From contig NZ_CP041764.1 of the NCBI RefSeq assembly GCF_009817885.1, positions 2,418,001 through 2,482,000 of the forward strand: 64,000 nucleotides of DNA, written 5' to 3'. The notes beneath the pieces are model-generated. The model was not told the DNA's origin, ran no database searches, and was given only the letters and a program-made list of their open reading frames with translations. This stretch comes from Serratia rhizosphaerae (lineage in GTDB: Bacteria > Pseudomonadota > Gammaproteobacteria > Enterobacterales > Enterobacteriaceae). Below, piece after piece: positions 7,673 through 16,024 of this stretch (position 1 is the stretch's first letter; each line of letters opens with the position of its first letter). The translations under genes and the position numbers were made by a program.

Positions 7673-10234
7673 TTAGAACAGTTCGTGGCTTTCGCCGCCG
7701 GAATCCATCAGGGTGGTGCCGGCATCGTAGGTCGGGTACTCCGTTGGCTGCGTGCCTTCGATAAAGTACTCGGAACGGCTGCCGGCGCCGCCTTTCGACA
7801 GTTTGCCGGTGCTCTTGTCGATAATAACGCTGATAATGCCCTGCGGCGGCGTGGCTTTCTGCTCCGGAATGCCTTCCAGCGCAATCTTCATAAACTCATC
7901 CCACGCCGGCTGCGCGCTCTTCGCACCGCCTTCGCCGCCGGAAATCTGGTCCGGAATGGCGCCGGAGGCCGTTGAGCGACCCAGGGTGCGGCGGTGGTCA
8001 TCAAAGCCGATCCAGACGGTGGTGACCGTATCCGGGCCATAGCCGGAGAACCAGGCGTCTTTCGAGCTGTTGGTGGTGCCGGTTTTGCCGCCGATATCAC
8101 GACGTTTCAGATCGCGGCCGGCGCGCCAGCCGGTGCCCATCCAGCCCGGTTCGCCGTAGATGTTGCTGTTCAGCGCATCGTGGATCAGGAATGACAGCGG
8201 CGTGTTGATCACGTGCGGCGCATACTGCTGATCGCCGTCCTGCAGCACCTGGGCCGGGGTAACCTGCTCCAGCTTCGGCATTGGCACGCCGGCGTTGTTG
8301 TTGTCTTCCTGTGAGACCGCCACGTTTTCCACGTTATCGTCCGACAGCACCGCCGAACGGTGGGTGTCGCCGTAAATCACCGGCAGGTTACAGCTGTTGC
8401 AGACCACTTTCGGCTTGGCTTCAAAAATGGTGTTGCCGGTTTCATCTTCGATATGCGTGATGAAGTACGGATCCACCAGATAACCGCCGTTCGCCAGCAC
8501 GGCGTAGCCGCGCACCAGCTGCATCGGGGTGAAGGAGGCGGAACCCAGCGCCAGCGACTCTGAATGCACGATGTTTTGCGCCGGGAAGCCGAAACGCTGC
8601 AGATATTCAGCCGCGTAGTCGACGCCCATCGCACGCATGGCGCGCACCATCACCACGTTCTTCGACTGCCCCAGACCTTGACGCAGACGGATTGGACCGA
8701 CGTAGGTAGGCGGCGAGTTCTTCGGCCGCCATTCGGTGCCGGAGCCGGCATCCCAGCGGGTGACCGGCAGGTCGTTCAGGATCGTGGCCAGCGTTAAGCC
8801 TTTATCCATCGCCGCGGTATACAGGAACGGCTTGATATTGGAGCCGACCTGACGCAGCGCCTGGGTGACACGGTTGAACTTGCTCTGGTTGAAGTCGAAA
8901 CCGCCGACCAGCGCTTTCACGGCGCCGTCATGCGGATTCAGCGATATCAGCGCGGAGTTAACGTCCGGCACCTGCGACAGCCACCAGGCATCGTTAACCT
9001 TACGCACCCAGACCTGCTGGCCAACCTGCACCACATCGGTCACGCGCTTCGGCGTCGGGCCTTGCAGCGTGTCGGATTTGTAAGGGCGCGCCCAGCGCAT
9101 GCCCGCCATCGGCAGAGCGATGCTGCTGCCGTCCGCCAGCATGGCGGTTGCCTGCTCGGCATTGGCGGCGGTGATCACCGCCGGCGCCAGCGGGCCGTAG
9201 TTTGGCAGGCCTTTGAGCGAGGTGGTGATTTGCTTCTGATCCCAGGCGGCTTCGCCGACTTTCCACAGCACATTGGACGGGCCGCGGTAGCCGTGGCGCA
9301 TATCGTACGCCAGCACGTTGTCGCGTACCGACTGCTGTGCCGCCAGCTGCAGCTTCTTGGTGACGGTGGTATAGACCTTGTAGCCGTCGGTGTAGGCGTT
9401 TTCACCGTAACGCTTGATCATTTCCTGGCGCACCATCTCAGCGAGATAAGGGGCGGAGAAACTGATCTGCGGCGCGTGGTAGTTGGCCACCAGCGGCTCG
9501 TTACGCGCTTCGTCGTATTGCGCCTGATTGATGTAATGTTCGCCCAGCATACGGGCCAGCACCACATTACGGCGCGCTACGGCGCGATCGTGCGAGTAGA
9601 GCGGGTTAAAGGTGGACGGCGCCTTCGGCAGCCCGGCGATGGTGGCGATTTCGCTCAGGGTCAGCTGGCTGACGTCTTTGCCGAAATAGACCTGCGCCGC
9701 AGCGCCAACGCCGTAGGAGCGGTAACCCAGATAAATTTTGTTCAGATACAGCTCAAGAATCTCATCTTTCGTCAGCATCTGCTCAATGCGCACCGCCAAA
9801 AACGCTTCCTTAATCTTACGCATCAGCGTGCGTTCCGGACTCAGGAAGAAGTTTCTGGCGAGCTGTTGGGTGATGGTGCTCGCCCCTTGGGACGCGTGGC
9901 CGGAGACCATCGCCACCGAGGCGGCGCGGAAGATACCGATTGGGTCAACGCCGTGGTGCTCATAGAACCGGCTGTCTTCGGTGGCGATAAAGGCGCGCAC
10001 CATCACCGGCGGAATTTGATCCAGTTTGAGCGGAATACGGCGCTTCTCGCCGTATTGGGCGATCAGTTCGCCATCGGCACTGTAGACCTGCATCGGGATT
10101 TGCAGTCGGACATCTTTCAGCGTTGCAACGTCGGGCAGCTGTGGCTCGACATATTTGTACAAGCCAAAAACCGAGGCTGCTCCCAGCACGATGCAACATA
10201 CTGCAAGGATTAGAAAATACTTTACGAACTTCAC
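7673..10234 (-). CDS. mrcA: Penicillin-binding protein 1A (bifunctional transglycosylase/transpeptidase)
   Basis: PBP1A polymerises and crosslinks peptidoglycan at the outer face of the inner membrane. The 853-residue protein has an N-terminal membrane anchor (residues 5-27). A GT51 domain follows, with catalytic Glu86 in EDSRFYEHHGVD and the QGASTITQQLARN motif. Next come an OB-like insert and a transpeptidase domain with the active serine in GSNIKPF, an SKN motif (GQSKNVVM) and KTG in GGKTGTTNSSKDAW. Translation starts at GTG, giving MKFVKYFLIL. It is divergent from hofM, the usual enteric arrangement. A second-site activator LpoA would be encoded elsewhere. Confidence 0.97.
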   Translation of the reverse strand: MKFVKYFLILAVCCIVLGAASVFGLYKYVEPQLPDVATLKDVRLQIPMQVYSADGELIAQYGEKRRIPLKLDQIPPVMVRAFIATEDSRFYEHHGVDPIGIFRAASVAMVSGHASQGASTITQQLARNFFLSPERTLMRKIKEAFLAVRIEQMLTKDEILELYLNKIYLGYRSYGVGAAAQVYFGKDVSQLTLSEIATIAGLPKAPSTFNPLYSHDRAVARRNVVLARMLGEHYINQAQYDEARNEPLVANYHAPQISFSAPYLAEMVRQEMIKRYGENAYTDGYKVYTTVTKKLQLAAQQSVRDNVLAYDMRHGYRGPSNVLWKVGEAAWDQKQITTSLKGLPNYGPLAPAVITAANAEQATAMLADGSSIALPMAGMRWARPYKSDTLQGPTPKRVTDVVQVGQQVWVRKVNDAWWLSQVPDVNSALISLNPHDGAVKALVGGFDFNQSKFNRVTQALRQVGSNIKPFLYTAAMDKGLTLATILNDLPVTRWDAGSGTEWRPKNSPPTYVGPIRLRQGLGQSKNVVMVRAMRAMGVDYAAEYLQRFGFPAQNIVHSESLALGSASFTPMQLVRGYAVLANGGYLVDPYFITHIEDETGNTIFEAKPKVVCNSCNLPVIYGDTHRSAVLSDDNVENVAVSQEDNNNAGVPMPKLEQVTPAQVLQDGDQQYAPHVINTPLSFLIHDALNSNIYGEPGWMGTGWRAGRDLKRRDIGGKTGTTNSSKDAWFSGYGPDTVTTVWIGFDDHRRTLGRSTASGAIPDQISGGEGGAKSAQPAWDEFMKIALEGIPEQKATPPQGIISVIIDKSTGKLSKGGAGSRSEYFIEGTQPTEYPTYDAGTTLMDSGGESHELF

Positions 10235-10356
10235 CTGAGATTTCCCATTTTTATGTCATTTGGGCAGTTTATAAACAACCGCGCGGTAGTATAAAGGTAA
10301 GGCTTCGCCATGGATATGTTCTTTTATCATCTTACCTTAAGGAGACGGGTCAAAAT

Positions 10357-11193
10357 ATGTTCCCGAACACATGGAATGTGGGGCTCGACATACAGAGCAA
10401 CAGCCTGCGCGCAATCGCGGCACAGCGGCGCCGCGGCGGCTGGCAGCTGCGGCATTGGTGGCAAAAAAATTTGCCGCATGCCGTATTGCGCGACGGTTAT
10501 CTGGATCAATCCGAAAGTTTAGTTCCGTTGCTGCGGCAGTGGCGAATCCGCTTGCCGCGACATATTTCCTTACGCATTGCCTTACCTGTGCAACGGGTTT
10601 TACAACATGTCATACCGGCGCCGGATGTACGTCTGCAGGAGCCGGCGCGCGATCGCTATATCACCGCGCAGGGGGCGAAACAGTTTCCGCTCGACAGTCA
10701 GACGTTGGCGCTGGACTACCGTCCGCCGCAGGAGCAGACGGCGCAACTGTTGCTCACCGCCGCCCGCCAGCAGGAGCTGCAGATGTGGCTGCGCTGCCTG
10801 CAGCAGGCCGATCTCTCGCCGCAGGTGGTGGATATCACGCCCTGTGCGCTGTTAACCATGGCTGAGGCCGCCGGGCTGCCGCCCGATGCTGTTTTGCTGC
10901 ATCGGCTGGACGATCACTGGCTGTGGGCGGCGCCGCGCAGCGCCGCCTTCGCCTGCGGCGTGCTGCGCGAGCCGGAGGCAGGTGATGCCGAACGGGCGTT
11001 AGCGGCCGCGTTGGCCGCTAACGCAGGAGCGGAGACGCTGTATTACAGCAGCGTGTTGGACGAACCTGCGCCGGAGGGCGCGCTGTTGTGGTCGCCGCTT
11101 GACGCTTTCCCTTATCGGCAGGCGCCGTTACCTGCAAAACCAGGGGCTTTTGTGCTGGCCGGCGGGCTGGCGTTGCGGCAGGAGGATTGCTGA
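10357..11193 (+). CDS. hofM: PilM-like pilus assembly protein HofM
   Basis: A 278-residue protein at the head of the hofMNOPQ operon. The N terminus MFPNTWNVGLDIQSNSLRA fits the actin-like ATPase fold of PilM/ComA proteins, which sit on the cytoplasmic side of the type IV pilus or DNA-uptake machine. In E. coli the homologue is needed to use DNA as a nutrient. The reading continues upstream toward mrcA, but AAGGAG at 10338-10343 supports the ATG at 10357, with a rather long spacing of 13 bases. It overlaps hofN by one base (TGATG). Identification is by operon position and fold pattern; sequence conservation in this family is low. Confidence 0.85.
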   Translation: MFPNTWNVGLDIQSNSLRAIAAQRRRGGWQLRHWWQKNLPHAVLRDGYLDQSESLVPLLRQWRIRLPRHISLRIALPVQRVLQHVIPAPDVRLQEPARDRYITAQGAKQFPLDSQTLALDYRPPQEQTAQLLLTAARQQELQMWLRCLQQADLSPQVVDITPCALLTMAEAAGLPPDAVLLHRLDDHWLWAAPRSAAFACGVLREPEAGDAERALAAALAANAGAETLYYSSVLDEPAPEGALLWSPLDAFPYRQAPLPAKPGAFVLAGGLALRQEDC

Positions 11194-11729
11194 TGTATCA
11201 GGTTAACTTACTGCCCTGGCGTCAGCAGGCACAGCGTCGCCGTGCACGGCTCTGGCTGCGTTTGCTGACGCTGCAGCTGGTGTTGGCGCTGACGATTGCC
11301 GCGGTAATGCTGGCAGGCGTACGCCACCGGCAGCAGCAACAGCGCAGTCTGCTGCTGCAATACACGCAGCGGTATGAAGCGTTGCAGCAACAGTACCGGC
11401 TGATTCAGACGGCGACGGGCGAACTGGCGCGGCTGAGTGCACGTCAGGCGCAACATCGCCGCAATCAAAGCCATAATTTGCAGTATGCGCGCTTTTTGCC
11501 GCAGCTGGCGGCGGCATTGCCGGCCAGCGTATGGCTGCTCTCTCTGGAAACACAGGCGCATACCCTGCGGCTGCGCGGATTGAGCCAGGGCTATCCGGCG
11601 TTGGTTCAGTTGACGCACCGTCTGACGACGCAGGCGCTGTTGCCCGATCACCGGTTGACGGACGTCGCGCAACGTTCGGACGGCCTGTTCTCTTTTACCT
11701 TGACGGCGCCCTGGGGGCGTGATGAGTAG
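11193..11729 (+). CDS. hofN: PilN-like pilus assembly protein HofN
   Basis: A 178-residue inner-membrane protein with the family signature YQVNLLPWR at the very N terminus, which in PilN binds PilM. One membrane segment (about residues 20-45) and a coiled-coil rich in Gln and Arg follow, then a periplasmic ferredoxin-like domain. GGAGG at 11181-11185 supports the ATG at 11193, which overlaps the hofM stop; a TTG six bases upstream is a less likely start. The gene overlaps hofO by eight bases. Confidence 0.87.
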   Translation: MYQVNLLPWRQQAQRRRARLWLRLLTLQLVLALTIAAVMLAGVRHRQQQQRSLLLQYTQRYEALQQQYRLIQTATGELARLSARQAQHRRNQSHNLQYARFLPQLAAALPASVWLLSLETQAHTLRLRGLSQGYPALVQLTHRLTTQALLPDHRLTDVAQRSDGLFSFTLTAPWGRDE

Positions 11730-12204
11730 GCCGCTGCCTGACGGGCTTATCCTTTGGCTGCAGCGTCCGGGGTGGCAACTGTTGGCGTTGCAGTGGCTGC
11801 TGCTCGGCATTCTGCTGGTGCTGCCAGGGCTGGGCCTGATCCGCGGGGAGTGGCGGCAGTTGGAACGGTTAAGCGATGACGCCCGGCAGCAGGCGCAGCG
11901 CGTGGGGCAACTGCAGCGGCGGCTGGCGTCGCTGTCGCCGCTGGCGAGGCTGGAACAACAGATAGCGCAGCAACGGGAGCAATGGCCGACCGAACCGGAG
12001 CTGTCGGCGGTGCTGCAGCGGGCCGGCGTCAGGCTGTTGCGTTGGCAGCGGCAGGAACAGCCGGCGCAGCAGCGGCTGCGGTTACGCAGCGACTACTTCT
12101 CTTTGCTGCAGCTGCTGGAAAGTTTGCCGGGTACGGTACGCATCAGCCAGTTATCTCTGGAGATGCAGCCGGAAGGATTGAGTGCGGAATGGCTGTTGCA
12201 ATAA
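11722..12204 (+). CDS. hofO: PilO-like pilus assembly protein HofO
   Basis: A 160-residue bitopic membrane protein. It has a short basic N terminus, one hydrophobic segment near residues 20-40 (LLALQWLLLGILLVLPGLGL), a coiled-coil and a small periplasmic domain, matching PilO architecture. PilO pairs with PilN to form the alignment complex. The start may be the ATG at 11722 or the GTG one codon earlier. It overlaps both neighbours, indicating tight translational coupling throughout the operon. Identified mostly from topology and operon position. Confidence 0.8.
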   Translation: MSRPLPDGLILWLQRPGWQLLALQWLLLGILLVLPGLGLIRGEWRQLERLSDDARQQAQRVGQLQRRLASLSPLARLEQQIAQQREQWPTEPELSAVLQRAGVRLLRWQRQEQPAQQRLRLRSDYFSLLQLLESLPGTVRISQLSLEMQPEGLSAEWLLQ

Positions 12205-12554
12205 CGCGCTGCGGCTGGCTGGCGCTGGCGTTGGCGCCCGCGTTGTGGGCTGCACAGCCGCGCGATCCTTTCCAACCGCCTGCCGTATCCTGCCCCGGCA
12301 CCGGCGCGTCGCCCGGACGATGGCGGCTGACGGGCATTATCGGCCAGGCGGATCGCCGCCTGGGTTGGGCCATCACGCCGGAAAAGCGCTGGCTGCGGCT
12401 ACAGCTGCAGCAACGGGTGCTGAACGGGGACTGGCAGGTGACGCATATTGGCGTACAGACGCTGAGGCTGCAGCCCGTGGCGACCGATGCGCTCTGTCCG
12501 CCGGTTGCCGGCGATGTCACGCTGGTTTTGGGGAATAATAAGGAAGCAATATGA
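12189..12554 (+). CDS. hofP: HofP-like pilus assembly lipoprotein-position protein
   Basis: A 121-residue protein starting MAVAITRCGWLALALAPALW, a signal-peptide-like segment ending near AA-QPRDPFQPP. PRDPFxPP is typical of the start of mature PilP/HofP proteins, which link the inner-membrane PilNO complex to the secretin. It overlaps hofO by 16 bases in another frame and hofQ by four. An open frame continues upstream but lies inside hofO. The C in TRCGW could be read as a lipobox only poorly, so lipidation is doubtful. Confidence 0.75.
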   Translation: MAVAITRCGWLALALAPALWAAQPRDPFQPPAVSCPGTGASPGRWRLTGIIGQADRRLGWAITPEKRWLRLQLQQRVLNGDWQVTHIGVQTLRLQPVATDALCPPVAGDVTLVLGNNKEAI

Positions 12555-13762
12555 AGGGATGCAAAAGCTTGGCGGGGCTGCTGTGCGCGTTATCGTTCGG
12601 CGTCATGGCGGCGGCGCGGGACGATGCCCCGGTTTCTCTGGCGTTTCATGATGCGCCGATCGCACTGGTGCTGCAGGCCTTGGCAGATTATCAGCAACTG
12701 AATTTGGTGACGGCGGAGACGGTGAACGGTAACCTGACGCTGCGGTTGGAAGAGGTGCCGTGGCGGCAGGCGCTGGCGGTGATTTTGCGGATGGGGAAAC
12801 TGAATATGACGCTCGACGGCAAGGTGATGACAGTTTTTCCGGCCGAAGAGGCGCCGCCGCCGCTACAGACGCTGACGCAGCGGCTGAATCATGCTGAAGC
12901 GGCGGCGATCTCGCAGAGTTTACAGACGCAGCGCGGCGCGCTGTTGAGCGAGCGCGGCAGTGTCGTGGTGGATCAACGCACCAACACCCTGATGATTCGC
13001 GACGAGGCGCCGGCGCTGAAGGTGCTGGCAGGCTGGTTGCAGCAGATGGATCAGCCGCTGGAGCAGGTGCAGCTGGCGGCGCATATCGTCACTATCGGCA
13101 GTGAGGATTTGCGTGAGCTGGGCGTCAGTTGGGGGCTGGCAGATGAAGCACTGCCGGCTAAAGCGCTGCGGCTCGACAACTTTAGCGTTGGTTTGCCGTT
13201 GGAGCGCAGCGCGATAAGCGCGGGGTTTCACTTGGCGCGCATCAGCGGACGCATCCTGGATTTGGAGCTGACGGCGCTGGAACAGGAAAATGCGCTGGAG
13301 ATTATCGCCAGCCCGCGCCTGGTCACCGCCAACCAGCAAACCGCCAGCATCAAACAGGGGACGGAAATTCCGTATGAAGTGTCCAGCGGCGCCAGCGGTG
13401 CGACATCGGTGGAATTTAAAGAGGCGGTGCTGGGGATGGAGGTTACGCCGAAGATTTTGCCTAACGGCCGTATCGCGCTGAAGCTGCAGATCAGCCAGAA
13501 CATGCCCGGCCGCGCGATCAAGCAGGGAGAGGGGGAAGTCCTGGCGATCGACAAGCAGGAGATAAAAACGCAGGTGACGGTAAAAAACGGCGAAACCATC
13601 GTGTTGGGCGGCATATTCCAGCGGCAAAGCAGCCGCAGCGCCGACAAGGTGCCGGGATTGGGCGATGTACCGCTGCTGGGCTCGCTGTTTAAACGCAGCG
13701 GCACACAGTATAAAAAGCGGGAGCTGGTGATTTTTATCACGCCAACCTTGGTTAAAGGTTGA
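12551..13762 (+). CDS. hofQ: Secretin HofQ (DNA utilisation / pilus outer-membrane pore)
   Basis: HofQ forms the outer-membrane ring through which DNA or a pilus passes in competence-like systems; E. coli uses it for DNA as a nutrient. The 403-residue protein has a signal peptide (residues 1-22, ending MAAA), N-terminal domains with the FHDAPIALVLQALADY repeat pattern and a secretin C terminus with the VPGLGDVPLLGSLFK signature near 370. RBS AAGGAAG precedes the ATG. This closes the five-gene operon. There is no obvious terminator immediately after it, only a hairpin before aroK. Confidence 0.95.
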   Translation: MKGCKSLAGLLCALSFGVMAAARDDAPVSLAFHDAPIALVLQALADYQQLNLVTAETVNGNLTLRLEEVPWRQALAVILRMGKLNMTLDGKVMTVFPAEEAPPPLQTLTQRLNHAEAAAISQSLQTQRGALLSERGSVVVDQRTNTLMIRDEAPALKVLAGWLQQMDQPLEQVQLAAHIVTIGSEDLRELGVSWGLADEALPAKALRLDNFSVGLPLERSAISAGFHLARISGRILDLELTALEQENALEIIASPRLVTANQQTASIKQGTEIPYEVSSGASGATSVEFKEAVLGMEVTPKILPNGRIALKLQISQNMPGRAIKQGEGEVLAIDKQEIKTQVTVKNGETIVLGGIFQRQSSRSADKVPGLGDVPLLGSLFKRSGTQYKKRELVIFITPTLVKG

Positions 13763-14111
13763 GCACTCAGCGGCCTCGCCGATGAAAATCTGCAGAAGTT
13801 GATGAGCAGATGCACTTTTTTCTCGCCACAGAGACATCTGAGTTTGACGCTGCGGCCGATTTAGCTTACAAGGGTTACCGAATTGAGCTCCGAGGTTTTT
13901 TTGTTAACGCTCAGACGCCGTTAAAAACATATGGTTTCCCTCCCGCGGCGTGGATAGCGATTTATTCGGTTGCCAAACTACCAAGAGTGTTGAGATAATT
14001 TTTCGTCTGATCTCGCACTATCGCTCATGAGGTTTCAGTTTAGGTCCCGCCGCTGATTTGATTGGCGGGGCGGGTTATCATTAACGAATTGTCTTAGTAA
14101 TACCGAAAAAC
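13763..14111. other. hofQ-aroK intergenic region with hairpin at 14046-14069
   Basis: About 350 bp without a supported gene. It becomes AT-rich around 13900-14010 and probably holds the aroK promoter. A CCCGCC/GGCGGG stem with a 12-base loop at 14046-14069 is followed by a second GGCGGG that could compete for the same arm; there is no T-run, so a leader-RNA or weak-terminator role is open. A 62-codon open frame at 13810-13998 lacks a convincing ribosome site and family features. Confidence 0.5.
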
Positions 14112-14633
14112 ATGGCAGAGAAACGCAATATCTTTCTGGTTGGGCCTATGGGTGCCGGCAAAAGCACTATTGGCCGTCAGTTAGCTCAGCAACTCAATAT
14201 GGAGTTCTTCGACTCCGATCAAGAAATTGAGCGACGTACCGGAGCTGACGTGGGCTGGGTATTCGACGTGGAAGGCGAAGAAGGTTTCCGCGATCGTGAA
14301 GAAAAAGTCATTAATGAACTGACGGAAAAGCAAGGGATTGTGCTGGCGACCGGCGGTGGTTCGGTGAAATCGCGTGAGACGCGTAACCGTCTGTCGGCGC
14401 GAGGTGTCGTTGTTTATTTAGAAACCACCATCGAAAAACAGTTGGCTCGTACCCAGCGTGATAAAAAACGTCCGCTGCTGCAGGTTGATGAGCCGCCGCG
14501 TGAGGTGCTGGAAGCGCTGGCAAAGGAACGCAATCCGTTGTACGAAGAAATCGCCGATGTCACTATCCGTACCGACGATCAAAGCGCTAAAGTAGTTGCC
14601 AACCAGATTATCAATATGCTGGAAAACAACTGA
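14112..14633 (+). CDS. aroK: Shikimate kinase I
   Basis: Phosphorylates shikimate with ATP in the shikimate pathway to aromatic amino acids. The 173-residue protein has Walker A GPMGAGKST at residues 11-19, the shikimate-binding DSD near residue 34 and RxxE later, the GGG motif in ATGGGSV near residue 80, and the lid region TQRDKKRPLL. Length equals E. coli AroK (173). It heads the aroK-aroB-damX-dam-rpe-gph-trpS superoperon known in enterics. A CCCCGC/GCGGGG hairpin lies in the 56-base gap before aroB. Confidence 0.97.
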   Translation: MAEKRNIFLVGPMGAGKSTIGRQLAQQLNMEFFDSDQEIERRTGADVGWVFDVEGEEGFRDREEKVINELTEKQGIVLATGGGSVKSRETRNRLSARGVVVYLETTIEKQLARTQRDKKRPLLQVDEPPREVLEALAKERNPLYEEIADVTIRTDDQSAKVVANQIINMLENN

Positions 14634-14689
14634 TTGCGTTCCCCGCGCCGCGATGCGGGGATCAACCACATTGGGGAACTGGGCGCGAT

Positions 14690-15778
14690 ATGGAAAGAGT
14701 TACCGTAACGCTTGGGGAGCGTAGCTACCCGATTACCATTGCTGCCGGATTGTTTAACGATCCGGCTTCTTTTATGCCGCTGAAGGCGGGCGATCAGGTG
14801 ATGCTGGTCACTAACCAGACACTGGCGCCGCTGTATCTGGAGCAGGTGCGTAACGTGCTTGAACAGAGCGGCGTGGTGGTTGATCAGGTGATTCTGCCGG
14901 ATGGCGAACAGTATAAATCCCTTGCGGTGCTGGAACAGGTGTTCTCGGCGCTGCTGGCTAAACCCCATGGCCGCGACACCACCCTGGTCGCCCTTGGCGG
15001 CGGCGTTATCGGCGACCTGACCGGGTTTGCCGCGGCCTGCTACCAGCGCGGCGTCCGTTTTATTCAGGTGCCGACCACGCTGCTGTCGCAGGTGGACTCC
15101 TCCGTTGGCGGGAAAACCGCCGTCAATCATCCGCTCGGTAAAAACATGATCGGCGCGTTCTATCAGCCGGCTTCGGTCGTGGTTGATCTGGACTGCCTGA
15201 AGACGTTACCGGCGCGCGAGCTTTCATCCGGTCTGGCGGAAGTGATCAAGTATGGGATTATTCTTGATGCTGATTTCTTCCGTTGGCTGGAAAATAATAT
15301 CGATGCGTTGGTCGCGCTGGATATGCAGGCGCTGGCATACTGCATTCGTCGCTGCTGCGAACTGAAAGCGCAGGTGGTTGCCGCCGATGAGCGTGAAAGC
15401 GGCCTGCGCGCCCTGCTGAATCTGGGCCATACCTACGGCCACGCGATTGAGGCGGAGCTGGGTTACGGCGTCTGGCTGCACGGCGAAGCCGTGGCGGCCG
15501 GCATGATGATGGCGGCGCACACTGCGCATCGGCTGGGACAGTTTTCCGAGCAGGATATTGCGCGCGTCAGCACTTTGCTGCAGCGTGCGGGTCTGCCGGT
15601 GACCGGGCCGCAGGAGATGACGCCGGCGGCGTATCTGCCGCATATGATGCGCGACAAGAAGGTGCTGGCCGGTGAACTGCGCCTGGTGTTGCCGACGGCG
15701 ATCGGCGCAGCGGAAGTCCGCAGCGGCGTTGCGCATGATACGGTATTGGCGTCGATCGAAGATTGTTTGCCGCAGTAA
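14690..15778 (+). CDS. aroB: 3-dehydroquinate synthase
   Basis: Converts DAHP to 3-dehydroquinate, the second step of the shikimate pathway, using NAD+ and a divalent metal. The 362-residue protein has the NAD-binding GGGVIGDLTGF motif near residue 105, the substrate region QVDSSVGGKTAVNHPLGKN near 140-160, and metal-ligand histidines in LNLGHTYGHAIE near 247 and LHGEAVAAGM near 265. Length matches E. coli AroB (362). It lies downstream of aroK in the same operon. Confidence 0.97.
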   Translation: MERVTVTLGERSYPITIAAGLFNDPASFMPLKAGDQVMLVTNQTLAPLYLEQVRNVLEQSGVVVDQVILPDGEQYKSLAVLEQVFSALLAKPHGRDTTLVALGGGVIGDLTGFAAACYQRGVRFIQVPTTLLSQVDSSVGGKTAVNHPLGKNMIGAFYQPASVVVDLDCLKTLPARELSSGLAEVIKYGIILDADFFRWLENNIDALVALDMQALAYCIRRCCELKAQVVAADERESGLRALLNLGHTYGHAIEAELGYGVWLHGEAVAAGMMMAAHTAHRLGQFSEQDIARVSTLLQRAGLPVTGPQEMTPAAYLPHMMRDKKVLAGELRLVLPTAIGAAEVRSGVAHDTVLASIEDCLPQ

Positions 15779-16024
15779 GTCGCTTCCTCTGATAAACGGC
15801 CGGTTCGCTGGCGGTGCTGTAAAAGAAGAGGCAATAACAGTGGCTTAGCCGCGGTTTGCATCTATATTATTAATCATGCGAATGGGTTTTGCCCGATTAC
15901 CATGATTTGAGTTAATCGGCTGTATCGCCGTCGCTTTACCGTGATACGCCCCAGGTGGCTGGTGCTACGCAAGGCGGCCAGCCTGCGGGGTAACAGCCTT
16001 TACCTCTCAGTTGGAGGGTTTTAG

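Noticed and set aside
13810..13998. 62-codon open frame between hofQ and aroK
   Set aside because: No convincing ribosome site, no homology pattern, and the region is likely the aroK promoter.
14637..14662. GC-rich hairpin between aroK and aroB as terminator
   Set aside because: No T-run and the two genes belong to one operon; more likely a processing or stability element.
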